The position numbers were made by a program, and so were the translations under genes. From Flabesymbios commensalis (Eukaryota; Annelida; Polychaeta; Terebellida; Flabelligeridae), in assembly GCA_964017125.1 (NCBI GenBank), contig OZ024905.1, forward strand, positions 36,694,363-36,758,362: 64,000 bases of DNA, written 5' to 3'. Shown here one piece after another: positions 20,890 to 32,332 of the stretch. Within the stretch, counting starts at the first letter, position 1. Each line of letters begins with the position of its first letter. The notes under the pieces were generated by a model. It searched no databases and was not told the DNA's origin. It saw nothing but the letters and a program-made list of their open reading frames with translations.

Positions 20890-22280
20890 CTGGTTCAGCT
20901 GTACTATTCTGGCGAGCTGACTCTTATCACCAGGTGGCGTATAGAGCGGGGAAAGAGACTATGTTATATCCTCACTCATAGGGTCAGAGGGAAGACCCAT
21001 ATATAAATGATATAGGCTCATCAGCGTTAGGAAATAGATAATTACCAATTATAAAACTATGCTCAATAACATAGATAACTACCCCATCATTGGGGGATCA
21101 CACATATGTAGCTTCACAAATTATTGCAATATTGCTGTTATATATATTATATTAAGATGAATGGAAATAAAATACATAAACTCAGAGCTACTGAGCGTAG
21201 ACTTAATAGAATGAAATTCCGTCGTACAACAATATTTGTTCTCCACAATGGGCGTGTGACAGTTCTTGGGGCTGTATCATATTATCTGAGATACGGTGGC
21301 TCAGCGTGGGTCTACTGTTATCAGATTGGATGTGGTTATGGAGACATATTCACAGTATCATATCTCCTGTAACGGAAATATCCCGCGTGGCCATACACTA
21401 GGTGGGAGATGCTGATTACGTGTGAGACATGTACCAGATTAGATAATACTCAGTATCTCTACACAACTACACATTATCTCCTTTGTTAATATCCCCTTAA
21501 TGTTCGGGGTGTGGACAATTAACCATTAGCATCGACAAAATGATTTCCATGTACTTCATTAAGTAAATACTCGCGCTTATTTGTTAGGCCTCCGCAACAT
21601 TTTCTTCTTCCCAAATAATTAAATCGTGTTTTTTTAATAAATCATATATAGGCCTATCAGCAAATTATTTAACTATTTTGCTGCACTACCTTTTTAGTTA
21701 ATTACTTTCTGTGCAAGTTCCTGTTGTGCCCCTAAGCGGGATACAGGTGTGGGAAGTCTCACATATATATAGACAGATCAATCTATGGTATGACCTATTT
21801 ATTTTAACTTGTTCCTTGGGTCATTGACATCCCCAGAAAAAAACCCTCTAAAAATAGAACCCCGGGTAAGTAGCTAATTTGCATAATTTTCTAAAGATCG
21901 CCGTAACAATATAAATTTACATTATATTTTGTCCATTCTTCAAGTTTTACTGTAAAAATAATAATATGTGGATTAACATGATGTCGCGATATGGGAGTAT
22001 TTTGTGAGAATATGGCATTTTATTTTCAGAATATGGGGTATCGTCCCATTTCCTTCTGAAAATATTGATCACAATTTAGCTTACTTTTTTATTATTATTA
22101 AATTTCACAAAACGTAATATAATAAATTCAGCGTTCATCAATCAGCATTCGGATACGTTATTGGTAAAACAAGGCAATAGTTAAAATGAATTGGTGAAAA
22201 TGAATCATTTCCTAGGCCGTTTCCTTGGTTGAGAACAACTAATATACAACTCAGTCTAAAATGAGGTCTTGCATTAAATT
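20890..22280. other. No gene recognised
   Basis: AT-rich DNA with short open frames of no recognised content. Confidence 0.4.
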
Positions 22281-22284
22281 CTAG

Positions 22285-22386
22285 CAGAAATAGATAAATT
22301 TCTCTCTTTATCTATTTCTGATTCCAGGCATATTGTTTCAGATCATTTTATAGATCATTTCATAGATCATTTCATAGATCATTTTC
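22285..22386. repeat. Small inverted repeat and AGATCATTTCAT tandem
   Basis: CAGAAATAGATAAA (22285-22298) faces TTTATCTATTTCTG (22307-22320). Just downstream AGATCATTTTAT or AGATCATTTCAT repeats about four times at 12-bp steps. Confidence 0.75.
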
Positions 22387-22639
22387 ATGGGGTTTAATTA
22401 TTGACACCCACCTTGTTTTTTTCATCTCTAAATGATCTTGATACATCTTGATACTAGCTATTCCAATGAAATTAGTTCAAAATGAAGTATTACATAAGAA
22501 TCTTATTTTTGGCATCTAGATCACCTGGAAACGTAATAATAAGTATTCCAATAAACTCATGCAGTGTATTCAAATTAGTCCAAAATGAGGCATTATATTA
22601 TAATTTAAGGCTTTTATGTCAAAAGGTAAATATTCTAAA

Positions 22640-22860
22640 TGTTCGCTGGCGGCCATTTTGTTTTAGGCTAATTACCTCACACCAAACGTATATTTCAGAG
22701 GGAGACAACTGATTCAAACTCATTACTATGATTCAGATCAACAATTTTGCTATATTGTACTAAAAATGGCTTCGACAATAAAATAGGGTAAATAATAGGA
22801 ATTTCTGAATTTCTGCAGGATTACTTCTCACGGCCGCCATTTTGAAATTTTTTAGCAGAT
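22640..22860. repeat. Isolated GGCGGCCATTTTG words
   Basis: GGCGGCCATTTTGTTTT near 22648 and CGGCCGCCATTTTGAAA near 22831 match the motif that recurs in the 30.6-40.5 kb arms and at 48.8-49.2 kb, and are spaced about 180 bp apart. They are probably a remnant of the same repeat type. Confidence 0.4.
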
Positions 22861-23515
22861 TAACTTCCCCATGGTCGAATTCTGGGAGACTTTTTTCTGG
22901 AAATACTGCAAGTTCTCAAATGATGATATAAAACCAAAGAACGGTTTGTTGTATATTTTTGAGATCAGGGCATTTATTTATTTCTACCTACCTGACTACA
23001 TAGGTTTGAAGAGGTTAACATTACTGTACACGCTCCCTCGCCTAGTGTTAATCTCCATGGGGATCCATTTCCAGGAGTGAAATTGCTCCCATGTGAGATC
23101 TATACGATCCGGGGGCGGATCCCGGGGGTGGACGCTAGACGAGGGGTTTATACCGCAGCACTCACCAGGGGGTGTCCTGAGCTGACTGGTAAACCGCAGC
23201 GCGCCCCACATATCCAGATACCAGCCACCCGAGATCACTCTAATCTCGCTCTCTTATCAGACTAGGCCGCTATTTTTGACACTCCGCTGATTGCATGTAC
23301 CCTGTTAATTGCTCTACGAGGCCTGGAAATAGAGATGTCTTTGCAAAACTATCAATAAGTGCGTATCAGTCTGCATGGTATATTAGTGGCTCATAATGTG
23401 AACAATAAACTACATTCTACAAACCCCTTGTCAACTCACATGATACCAGTTCATCATCAGAGTAATAGTCTGAAACGGCACATGTGTAGATACCTATGGA
23501 TACCTATTCACGTAC
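22860..23515. other. No gene recognised; GC-rich patch
   Basis: 23090-23260 is GC-richer. On the minus strand CACCCCCTG/GTGAGTGC forms a donor-like junction after a short frame reading MWGALRFTSQLRTPP. With no other support this is not called as an exon. Confidence 0.3.
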
Positions 23516-23518
23516 ATA

Positions 23519-23605
23519 CATATCGTCGCCTCGGAGCTAAAGGATCCTATCTGACACTCGTTAGAGTGGCAGATAGGATTCTTTAGCTCAGAGGCGACGA
23601 TATGG
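23519..23605. repeat. Long hairpin, ATATCGTCGCCTCGGAGCTA arms
   Basis: ATATCGTCGCCTCGGAGCTA and the following AAGGATCCTATCTGACACTC pair with AGTGGCAGATAGGATTCTTT and AGCTCAGAGGCGACGATAT across a five-base loop. Arms are about 40 bp with a few mismatches. Confidence 0.85.
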
Positions 23606-23912
23606 TTACACCATACTGTGAATGTCACAGTACATATCAGCAAAACAAATTCCAATCCAAACCCCCAATACTTCTCTGATTCATTCTGAATGACTCACAA
23701 GTTGAAAAAAAACATTTACCCAGCTCGTTTGCCTCATTTTTCTGCAAGACTGCATTATGTATTGATAAAGTTAGGATATTAATGACATTATTGACAACAT
23801 TTTTGTATTTTATTCATTATTCAACTTTGATTTAATATAACATTAAATGCTAGTATAAATTGTTAGTATTATTTATCAGCATTATACATAAGACACATGA
23901 ATGCAGAAAAAT

Positions 23913-24116
23913 GCATTCATTCATTCATTCATTCATTCATTCATTCATTCATTCATTCATTCATTCATTCATTCATTCATTCATTTATTCATTCATTCAT
24001 TCATTCATTCATTCATTCATTCATTCATTCATTCATTCATTCATTCATTCATTTATTCATTCATTCATTCATTCATTCATTCATTCATTCATTCATTCAT
24101 TCATTCATTCTTTCAT
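23913..24116 (+). repeat. (CATT)n microsatellite, about 50 units
   Basis: CATT repeats with two TTTATT-type substitutions. All frames are open and read Ile-His-Ser-Phe, an artefact. The SINE and the LINE in this window both end in the same unit, so this tract may mark a retroelement tail whose body is lost. Confidence 0.95.
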
Positions 24117-24702
24117 TTTAAACATGTTAACCAATAAATAAAAGACATGATATAAATATCGTTAGTATTATTTATCAGCTTCAGATAATTATTTATTTCA
24201 TGAAAAATCAGTCCCAAAATATTTATTTCAAAAATACTCCAGCCCCCCCCACCCTAGGAATTGAATGGTGACCCCCCCCCCCTTACGACAGTTTTAAATG
24301 AAAACGTTTAATTTGTATTTGTAATGATTCGACTTATATTCGTTAGCGTTACCGTATGAATCCTATGAATGAAAAGTTGTATAAAGATTCCTTGACAATT
24401 TTTCACGACGATCACTTTCCTCCCTACCGTGGTGATTCTCACGTGGTAACGTGGAATTATACAACGAGGTCAGTGGATAAGGTGTGGTATATCATCATGA
24501 TAGAGGACTTGAGCAGTGTCATCATCCCGGTGGCCCACATTACACAGACACAAAGACTGTGGAATGCCTGTGGTGAGGGAAGGGGTGTGGCTGGGTCACA
24601 GCATCTGATCCCGGCTGATCCAGTGTTGACGGATGCCCCGCACACGTGTGTGTCTGTGTGTGTGTGTGTCTGCTGTAGCCCACCTCACACGTCTACACTA
24701 CT

Positions 24703-24797
24703 AACACCAGACACTGACACATTGTTCGTTGGATGTTGGCCCAGCGTCGCAGACGCTGGGCCAACATCCAACAAACATTGTGTCAGAGTCTGGTGTT
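24703..24797 (+). repeat. Palindromic element with diverged outer arms
   Basis: AACACCAGACACTGACACA at the left pairs with TGTGTCAGAGTCTGGTGTT at the right. The core TTGGATGTTGGCCCAGCGTC faces GACGCTGGGCCAACATCCAA around GCA. The ends do not match CCCAGCAAACACG, yet they pair with each other, so the change is matched on both arms. Long plus-strand frames across 24356-25157 are by-products of this palindrome and flanking simple repeats. Confidence 0.85.
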
Positions 24798-25145
24798 TCC
24801 TTGGATCACCCGACGCTAAACTACAGACGGTGGTCCAATATCAGACAAATCTGGATATTTTCGGTGATATTATATTATTATTATTCTTCTTATTATTATA
24901 ATGACCAGATACTTTGGTATTTAATGAGTCCTGGACTTCCCACGTTTTGTTTATGGGACGGGTCCAGGATTACCTTTCTAATTAACTACAGTGTTAGTGA
25001 CGGCCACCACGAGTGTCTACAGGAGCTAGTAATAAGAAAGAGCTTATTACTGACAGGAGTCCCCGACTCTGAGGTCATGAAGGTCATACAGCTGAAAACA
25101 ATTTACTATCCAGGGAGATATAAAAAAAAAATCATCATATACTGT

Positions 25146-25370
25146 AAGAGTGAGTGAGTGAGTGAGTGAGTGAGTGAGTGAGTGAGTGAGTGAGTGAGTG
25201 AGTGAGTGAGTGAGTGAATGAGTGAGTGAGTGTGTGAGTGAGTGAGTGAGTGAGTGAGCGAGTGAATGAGTGAGTGAGTGAGTGAGTGAGTGAGTGAGTG
25301 AGTGAGTGAGTGAGTGAGTGAGTGAGTGAGTGAGTGAGTGAGTGAGTGAGTGAGTGAGTGAGTGAGTGAG
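25146..25370 (+). repeat. (GAGT)n microsatellite
   Basis: About 56 units of GAGT with a few single-base variants (GAAT, GTGT, GCGA). It abuts a tRNA-like SINE head on its right. Its frames (Leu-Thr-His-Ser on the minus strand) are artefacts. Confidence 0.95.
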
Positions 25371-25385
25371 AACCACCAGGTTCAG

Positions 25386-25525
25386 CAGGGCGGGGGCCCT
25401 GGTGCAGTGGTTGAAGCGGCTGCATGGAAAGTCGGAGATCGCGGGCTCGAACCCCACTCTGGCCTTCAAGTTTCAAAGAAACAAACGTTTCTCCCAGCTC
25501 ACTCGTATAAAGATTTAAAGATTCA
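25386..25525 (+). mobile_element. tRNA-derived SINE, head and linker
   Basis: CCCTGGTGCAGTGGTTGAAG matches an A-box region and GGGCTCGAACCCC a B box, about 50 bp apart. The following TTCAAAGAAACAAACGTTTC matches the linker of the dimeric SINE at 6.6-6.9 kb. The 3' tail with GGTGGCC and CATT units is not found here, so this copy is truncated or a solo head. Confidence 0.75.
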
Positions 25526-25639
25526 TACAGCTTTGAAACGCGCATGTGTGGGACGGTCAAGTGTAGGCCTACATTAGCCTATAGAATACACTTTGACAGC
25601 ATTAATACCAGCGCCGGATCTGATTACAAGATACCACTC

Positions 25640-25740
25640 CCATGAGAAATTGGCCCAATGCTGTTTTAATGTTAGTCCAACGTCTGCGACGTTGGCCGAC
25701 ATTAAACCAACATTTGGTGAGTGTGCCGTGTTGGCTGGGA
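25640..25740 (-). repeat. Palindromic element, left end eroded
   Basis: CCCAATGCTGTTTTAATGTT pairs with GACATTAAACCAACATTTGG around CCAACGTCTGCGACGTTGG. The right end GTGTTGGCTGGGA is the family terminus; the left terminus is degraded. Confidence 0.8.
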
Positions 25741-26054
25741 AAGCTCTTACTGTCAATATGCTGGAGGTCAACTGTTTCCAAACCCCCATGGTAACATAAC
25801 CTTTTCTGTCACAACACAAAGCTCACATAAGAGAAATGGTGAATTATTTCCTCATAGATGTCGATCAAGTATATAGAGTTTACATGATTTGGGAACATGC
25901 TCATAATGCGGCGATGGGTATGAAACGCATATAGTATTATTATCTTGGCTGATAACTGTGGATGTGGAGTGATATGTCATTGTGAAATGTCCAGGGGCCA
26001 CTGTTGCATTCTGGGGACCACATTGTTCCGCGTATTTTGACAGTTGACTACACC

Positions 26055-26249
26055 TTTAATATTGTGGGAAACCTTTGTGATCAAGAGTTAGCGTGCTCGG
26101 CCTCAGACCACCAGGGCTCGATTTTATATGTCTGGAAGGCACTGTCATCTCATTCGTCTCACCATCTTCAGGAGTTTCTCCTAGCCAAGTTTAGCCTATA
26201 ATTATGTGCACAAAGGTGGCCTGAAACCACATCCATTCATTCATTACAG
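26055..26249 (+). mobile_element. tRNA-derived SINE, second-head unit with tail
   Basis: TGTGATCAAGAGTTAGCGTG aligns with the A box of the second unit at 6.6-6.8 kb, and CCACCAGGGCTCGAT with its B box. The body continues through TGGAAGGCACTGTCATCTC and CACCATCTTCAGGAG to CACAAAGGTGGCCTGAAACC and a CCATTCATTCATT tail. No first head lies upstream, so this is a monomeric or 5'-truncated copy of the same family. Confidence 0.8.
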
Positions 26250-28600
26250 GTTAAGGACAACCACAATTATGTTAATTGCCAATGAATTGGTGTAATGAAT
26301 GCAATGACACATCTAAAATACAGAATCGTATGTGACATGACATCATTGACAAACAAGGAGTAACATGATTTTGAAATCAGGGAGAGTATGAGTAGTTTTT
26401 CTATGTCAATCACTTCCCTCTGACAATCTGTTTCGAAATGCAGAATACTAAACTAGACAATGCTTATTAATATTGTATGAAACAGAATGGAAGGGGGGGG
26501 GGGGCTGAAAATATTACTCAATATGTGGGAACTTTGTTAAAAGCAGATAATATAGTCATCACATTGTGAATGCACCCCGTTCTATACTGCCCTGCAAAAC
26601 CAAAAGGCAGTATATGCTTATTTGTAATTACCAAAGTACGCAGATAATTCCTTTTGGCTTTGCACGCAGTATAGGTCATATAGGTGGCCATACTTATCTC
26701 TAATCCTAATCCTTATCATTGTTCTCTACCAGAGGAGCCCCCTATTGTCTTACTGATATCAGGGCATATTTACATGTCTGGCATAAATAAATATGACAAA
26801 AATATTATGAGATTGTATTCACATAAACTTGCAACTTCTTATAGCCACTGGTTGTGCAAACATTCTATAGTCTGGGTGGAATGTGTTTATACTACTGGGG
26901 TTCTAAAATGTTCTCAATGTTATATGAAAATTGTTCATGTGTTACTTTGCCTAATAGTTTTCAATGGAATTATAAATTTTTTAAATTAAAGAAAACTTGA
27001 CATCTGCTTTTATCAGTATGTTTTTTTTTAGAAATTAAGCGGTAACCTCTTATAACTATGTGTTTGTTTTAAAATTAATATATTGTGTGATAGTTTCGTA
27101 TTCCAGAGAAAAGAAGACATAACATACTGTACATACATCGTATTATCAGGCTCAACCAGTACAGGGTACAGGGGTGAGCGACATGTTATCCCAGTGCTAG
27201 ATTGTACAAGAACCTGTTGTAAATTTATATTAGTTTGTTCATGTTGTTTACGTCCAAACTATTATTTTACTATCGAATACTTTCTTATTCTTATTATACG
27301 GCAGTTTTTTCAGAAGACTATTTCTCCGCGAGTTTTCCTCTGATTGGCTTAAAGATTGTGCACAGTGATCTTTTGGTAGTGAGACAGTCTGCTATATATC
27401 TTTTCTCGAGTGATCGGACTAATAGCAAACGAGTAGGCCCCTACTGTGGGATCAAATGCTAAAAGAATCCCACCGACAACTGCTATATCTCGAAAACGGT
27501 GCATCTGAGGTTAAAAAAGAATGACATTTCGACCCTCCACATACTCAACAACTCTCCCGTTCAAACTCCGTCACAATACCCTGAGCTACTGTGTCTTTTT
27601 ATTTGTTTTTTTCTGTTAATAGAAATGTGTTTTAATTGAATGACTTTGATTTATGTATTTGATTATTATAAAGGCATGAATTATATTTTATTGTTCATGA
27701 TACCTATGTATATTGTAATATTCGGTGATTATTCTGTGTAACTGACGTGGGCATGTACGCCTATTCATTAGAAAACTATTGATTTAGATGGACACTATCT
27801 TCTCAACATACAACACAAAGCACAACTTAATGTAAAGATGGCTTCACTCATCCGGACACAAATATGTCAGTCGTGTTTTAAATTGTTCAGGTGATAGATC
27901 ATAATTAGAGTTATCATGATAATACACTCTGTTTACAGTTACAAAAGCCATGGGAAATAGGCTGTCAATCATTGTATAATAAGCCGATAAGCACAAGCCT
28001 TTATAAACCCCAGGCTGATGTGGCTTGCCATCGGCCAACATTCAGCCATCGTCCTGCTATAGCGGGGGGAGGTATATCTGACTGGTGATGAAAACATCAT
28101 TGTATTATGAAGTGTCTGGTGACATAACAGGTATTTATGTCTGATATCCACTTGATGATATTTCACAGTACCCTGTGAATGCTGAGCCACCAGCAGTACA
28201 AATAATGCCAAGACATATTGATGTTTACCTCAGAAAATTTGACACGAAATGGTAGTTAAGTAAAGAAGAACAACACATCTGCACTGACGTTTTAGCAACA
28301 AAAAATATCTCCTGATGTCAGTGGATTCTGTACAGCCGGGTGACCACCTTATAAAGTTTAAATCTCTAATCCGTTGAGACTTTAATGATGATGATCCATC
28401 TCCTTGAATATGAAAGGGTGGATCTGCCACTTTGTAGCAGAAACACCCTGCAATATTCAAGACTATTATAATTATGTCGTGCCGTCTTGATTGCACGCTT
28501 ACAATCATCGTGTACTGTCGACACTTGCGGCTTGTTGTTTCGGCGTGGACGAGTTTTGGTAGAATGTTGTGTTGTCCACATTACCATTCCGTTTCACATA
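26250..28600. other. No gene recognised
   Basis: AT-rich DNA with a G-run at about 26490-26501. Short frames here show no recognised domain. Confidence 0.4.
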
Positions 28601-28734
28601 CGATACGATACGATCAAGAGCTCCGAGGCGTGGAAAACTAGATTTTTGGTTTAAGATAATTTTCGAAATAGGTGGTGCAGAAACAGAAAATGCTCGAGAA
28701 CCGGACAGTAAAAATGGTTGATATTTAAATTTAC

Positions 28735-28875
28735 CTTCTGACCTTTAAAGCGACCTCGAATCATCATATTATTACCAGAAATAGATTTTCCCGACAAGAA
28801 TACATCAAAATGAGGTATCACTCTTGTTCCTAGCTTTAAATAAAATTTCCAGTCCTTAAATGGAGTAGCGGCCAT
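28735..28875 (-). CDS. Candidate first exon, MAATPFKDWKFYLKLGTRV
   Basis: The minus strand reads AAGATGGCCGCTACTCC, giving MAATPFKDWKFYLKLGTRV, then 47 codons ending RGRFKGQK exactly at CAGAAG followed by GTAAATTT, a usable donor in phase 0. In animal promoters a YY1-type site (AAGATGGCGGC) often overlaps the start ATG, which this resembles. The same AAGATGGCC word is also the core of a repeat type in this window, so it may instead be repeat-derived. The frame opens further upstream with MMHKYK. No family is recognised. Confidence 0.25.
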
Positions 28876-29029
28876 CTTGTATTTATGCATCATTCCACCA
28901 ATTGAACTTAGAGATTTTTAATATATTTTTCTAAAATATGTTTTTCTATTCTGAAATAATTGGTGAAAAAATAAAAGCGTTTTTAATTTGTAGTGATTTT
29001 GCAGTAAAATGACGGAACTGTGATATATA

Positions 29030-29465
29030 TCACCACACGGCGATCAATTGACGAAGTTGGCGTTCGTCGGCGAATGAATCACCAAACGCTCCCAAAATAG
29101 TCTCTAATTTGTGGCAAACTGGTCGCCTAAGTCACCAATTCTTTGCCAAATAAAATCATATTCCCCAACTATAGTCGTTAGTTTGAGTTATTTCGCGATA
29201 CTTTGTGGAACAGTGGAGATCAGTTGACATATACATTTGGTGAACCAGCCGAATAGTTCGCCACATCTTGGGGAATATTTAAGAAAATCAACAACTAGTG
29301 TTTGGGGATTTTTGGTTAAAATGCCATGTCGCCGAATGGTCGCGGGAATTTGAAACATTTCCAAAACTTTGGGAAAACATTTGGCGAACACGGAGAACGT
29401 TTGGCGATAGAGGAGAACGACTGGGGAAACTTTGGGAATGTTTGGTGAAGATTTAGCGAATTTCG
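29030..29465. repeat. Degenerate TTTGGCGAA-type low-complexity repeat
   Basis: Variants of TTTGGCGAA, TTTGGTGAA, GGGGAA and CGCCAAA recur every 15-40 bp, for example at about 29225, 29380, 29399 and 29440. No fixed period could be set by eye. Confidence 0.4.
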
Positions 29466-29700
29466 CTAATTTGGCATTCGCCAATGGCGTGAAATAGTCG
29501 TCAGTCCGGTGAGATCCCGGCTGTTGGGCATGTTGTTTTGTAAATAACTCGCTTGCAGACGGGGAGCAATGAAAATTTTGCAACGATGGAGTGATATGAG
29601 AAAACGTGAAATCTTGTATACTACCATAGCTAAACAATTTTGCACTCGCTGCAGACGATTTATTTCATTTTCTGCCACGCCATGTAAGAGAGAGTTGCAA
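29466..29700 (-). mobile_element. LINE fragment, C-terminal region of ORF2
   Basis: Minus-strand frames read NEINRLQRVQNCLAMVVYK and, in a neighbouring frame, SHITPSLQNFHCSPSASE. This fits the LQRVQNxAARVV...HITPxLxxLHWLPV block that follows the reverse transcriptase domain in CR1/L2/Jockey-type LINEs. The frame switch and missing flanks mark it as a decayed fragment. Confidence 0.65.
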
Positions 29701-29821
29701 TAATAAAGTCCAAATCAATCACCTACAACATATCACCTACTCCCCTCATGTGTATGGGCCAATACAAGGAGACAATACATTTAAAAGTGAATCACGAAGA
29801 TAACTATAGATATGTACATAC

Positions 29822-30243
29822 ATAATAAAAATAAAACATCTTTATTTCGAGAATGTAAACCCAATGAGCATTTGCCCATCTTCCTTGGGGCCCTCAAACA
29901 TTAAAATGTACATAATACATGATACAAAAGTAATAAAGAATAAAACCATAAAAGCAAGACAGTGTCATCAGGAAAATAGTATTTACAGCATGCATATATG
30001 TAGACTATGTACAAGCAATGATGACAACATAAATACAAAATTCAATAATATAGTTGTTGAACAATATATGCTACACAACCCTATACATGTATCGGCAAAT
30101 TATTTTCTTTTAAAGATTTTTGAATATACAATTGTTTGAATTTGGCAAATGTTTCTGAAGATTTTATGTTTTCTGGTAAGACGCACCATATAATTACGCC
30201 TGTGTATGAATAGGATTTATAATGTGTTTTGGGAACGAATACT
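29822..30243 (-). mobile_element. LINE 3' end: last codons and 3' UTR
   Basis: On the minus strand FVPKTHYKSYSYTGVIIWCV followed by LPENIKSSETFAKFKQ fits the YSYRGAxLWNxLPxxIKxS...FK end typical of CR1/L2/Jockey-type ORF2. A stop follows, then about 300 bp with GAGGGCCCCAAGGAAGATGG, and finally AATAAAGATGTTTTATTTTT. This looks like one LINE 3' terminus. It is probably a separate copy from the fragment at 29.47-29.70 kb, since element order on the minus strand is reversed. Confidence 0.75.
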
Positions 30244-30244
30244 T

Positions 30245-30298
30245 TTTTATAAGCTGAAGATCCACTGTGGTTAAGCGGTGGATCTTCAGCTTATAAAA
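30245..30298. repeat. Hairpin with perfect 21-bp arms
   Basis: TTTTATAAGCTGAAGATCCAC (30245-30265) pairs with its exact complement (30278-30298) over a 12-base loop. It sits at the 5' break of the LINE 3' fragment. Confidence 0.85.
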
Positions 30299-30639
30299 CT
30301 GTAATACTCAATGATATCATGCTACTGGTAACTGACAAATGATGTTGCTGGTAACTCATACTTTATTAGCATCAAGGAGACTCCCACATTTCGGACAACC
30401 GTAAAGAAGTTATTTAAAGGGAAGGGAATTATTTTTTTCGTGGATATAAAGCTGAAGGATTAAATTTTGTTGAGAAAAAAATCAGTCCTGCTGATTGAAA
30501 AATCAATTTTGTTGTTCCATCAGACCTGATTTTAGCTAAACACTCAGTATAGGCAGTATAGTATAGACGATCTCCGGTATATAGACTACACCATTAATCA
30601 ACAGTTGTGATAGGCCTACACAACGCTCTATTAGGACCC

Positions 30640-31020
30640 ATTAATTACCATTAGTCTAGGAGCCTTATTGAATTTTGACAAAACGTAAAAATCCAAAATG
30701 ACCGCCGTTTTAACCAAAGTCAAATATTAAATTGATATAATTTTCGATAGAATATACGCTGATTCATGATTTTGGTATCCACCATATGGTTTCAGGTATG
30801 CCCGACATAATGGTGTGGCCAGAAAAGCATAATTTTGATGTCTACCATAATAGGGTTTTCGGGTATGCCCGACATATTGTGTGGTTGGAAAATACATTAG
30901 ACATTGCATTATGGTTGAAATCCAAGATGGAAACCAGAAATTATTATAATTGTCAACAGAAGTGAAGCAGATTCGTGATTTTGGTAACAACCATTGGTGA
31001 GGGAAAGTTGAGCAATTTTT
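30640..31020 (-). repeat. Fold-back arm, left block A
   Basis: On the minus strand it reads GTCGGGCATACCTGAAACC, then GGTGGATACCAAAATCATGA, then GGCGGTCATTTTGGATTTT, and ends with GGCTCCTAGACTAATGG. The same words in the same order appear on the plus strand at 39745-40470, so the two blocks are inverted copies. Two to three degenerate units of about 170 bp are visible. Confidence 0.8.
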
Positions 31021-31689
31021 TAACAAAACCTAAAACAAATTCTTTACCAAAAACTTATTTTACCATTGCATAGTATAGGGTCTTAGATAACATCTGACAA
31101 TTTGTTTACGCTCAACTGTCATAGGAGTTTTTTTACAGAGCAAAATGTAAGATGGCCGAATTCGGTAATGAAAAAAATCGAAACCAGAAATATTTTGTCA
31201 TGGCATGCTAATTTAACTCACATTTTAATAGCGGTGGGTAGACAGTTACGCTAAATGCAGTATTATTCATAAAAGAAAACAGGAGAAAAACCAACATGGC
31301 CGCCAAAAACAGCAAGGCACGATAGTGATCAGTAAGTGTTCACGCTTGACTTTTTGGTCTGAGAAGTGCAACATGCAAATCTTTTGTTATCGATATTACT
31401 ATTGTTAAATGTGAACATGTCTGTTTTTTTTGTAATTAGGAACAATATTTTATTCTGTCTCTAGTGTATATGTAATAAATATAGTGTATATGTAGTGCAT
31501 GTAAAAAAGTAGATTGGAATAAGTTAGGAGCTTTGTGGTAAAATGTGGTAAAATGCTCCAGACAGTCGAATGTACTTATAACATAGATGTTGATCTGGTC
31601 TTGGAAAGCTAGCTCTAGTGCCACGATGATGTAAGAAAATCAAATGTACCCTCAGAAATTTACCACCTCGGTTTTGTTTCTGAAGTGAG

Positions 31690-31990
31690 ACGTCTAGAAA
31701 AGAAGCAAGCTTGGACAAAGAAGTTATATAAAGGTCATCATTGGGATAAATTTAGAAAAGTAAGAAATTAATTACATAAATTATTGCAGTTCAAGCACAA
31801 CCAGTTCATTGCTGATTTGCCTGAAACACTAAATGAAAACCCTAAACGATTCTGGTTTTATTATAAATCTAAAACAAAAAAATATACAATAATATAAAAG
31901 GTCATGAAGGTCTAAGCGCCACCAATCTCAGTGATATGGCTTGTATGTTTAATACAGATTTCGAAGTAGCTTCTAATAACCACACTGGTG
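31690..31990 (+). mobile_element. LINE fragment, endonuclease-RT linker
   Basis: Plus-strand frames read KKLYKGHHWDKFRKVRN and, after a stop, FIADLPETLNENPKRFWFYY then KSKTKKY, and further on LSATNLSDMACMFNTDF. The NPKxFWxYxKSKTK phrase is the conserved linker upstream of the reverse transcriptase domain in CR1/Jockey-type LINEs. No RT domain follows, so this is a short internal piece inserted in, or trapped by, the left fold-back arm. Confidence 0.7.
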
Positions 31991-31994
31991 AGTC

Positions 31995-32332
31995 TTCAGC
32001 CTTTGTAGTGGCTGAGATTGCTTTTGTGGCTGAGATCACTTTTTAAGTGCCTGTGGTTGTGGTCACTTCTTCAGTTGCGAAGAACACTTTTGTAGTAGAT
32101 AAGACAACGTTTAAAGTGGCTATGTTCACTTTTTTCAGTGGCCAATATTATTTTTGTAGTGGCTGCGATAATTATTAAAGTGGCAGTGTCTTTTTCGGTG
32201 GCCAAAATAATTTTTGAAGTGGCCGAGATCACTTTTAAAGTGGCTTCAGTGGCTAACATCATTTTGTTAGTGGCCAAGATCATCTTTGCCGTGTCTGAGA
32301 TAATTATTAAGGAGGATGTGATCACTTCTTAA
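31995..32332 (+). repeat. 21-bp minisatellite coding a hydrophobic heptad
   Basis: GTGGCCAAAATAATTTTTGAA-like units of 21 bp repeat with substitutions and one short unit. Since 21 is a multiple of three, the frame is kept, and 32138-32332 reads VAxIIFE/VAEITFK-type heptads up to a stop. The minus strand is also open (LATxKIIL units). Open frames here follow from the repeat and do not by themselves show a gene. Confidence 0.8.

Noticed and set aside
23176-23238. Minus-strand short frame ending at CCCTG/GTGAGT
   Set aside because: Needs a non-ATG start or a 15-codon exon; no further support in a GC-rich patch.
24356-25157. Long plus-strand frames (181 and 142 codons)
   Set aside because: They cross a TG tract, a palindromic element and AT-rich spacer. 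No domain is visible and the palindrome alone explains much of the openness.
25047-25560. Minus-strand frames with Leu-Thr-His-Ser repeats
   Set aside because: Produced by the (GAGT)n microsatellite, which is open in every frame.
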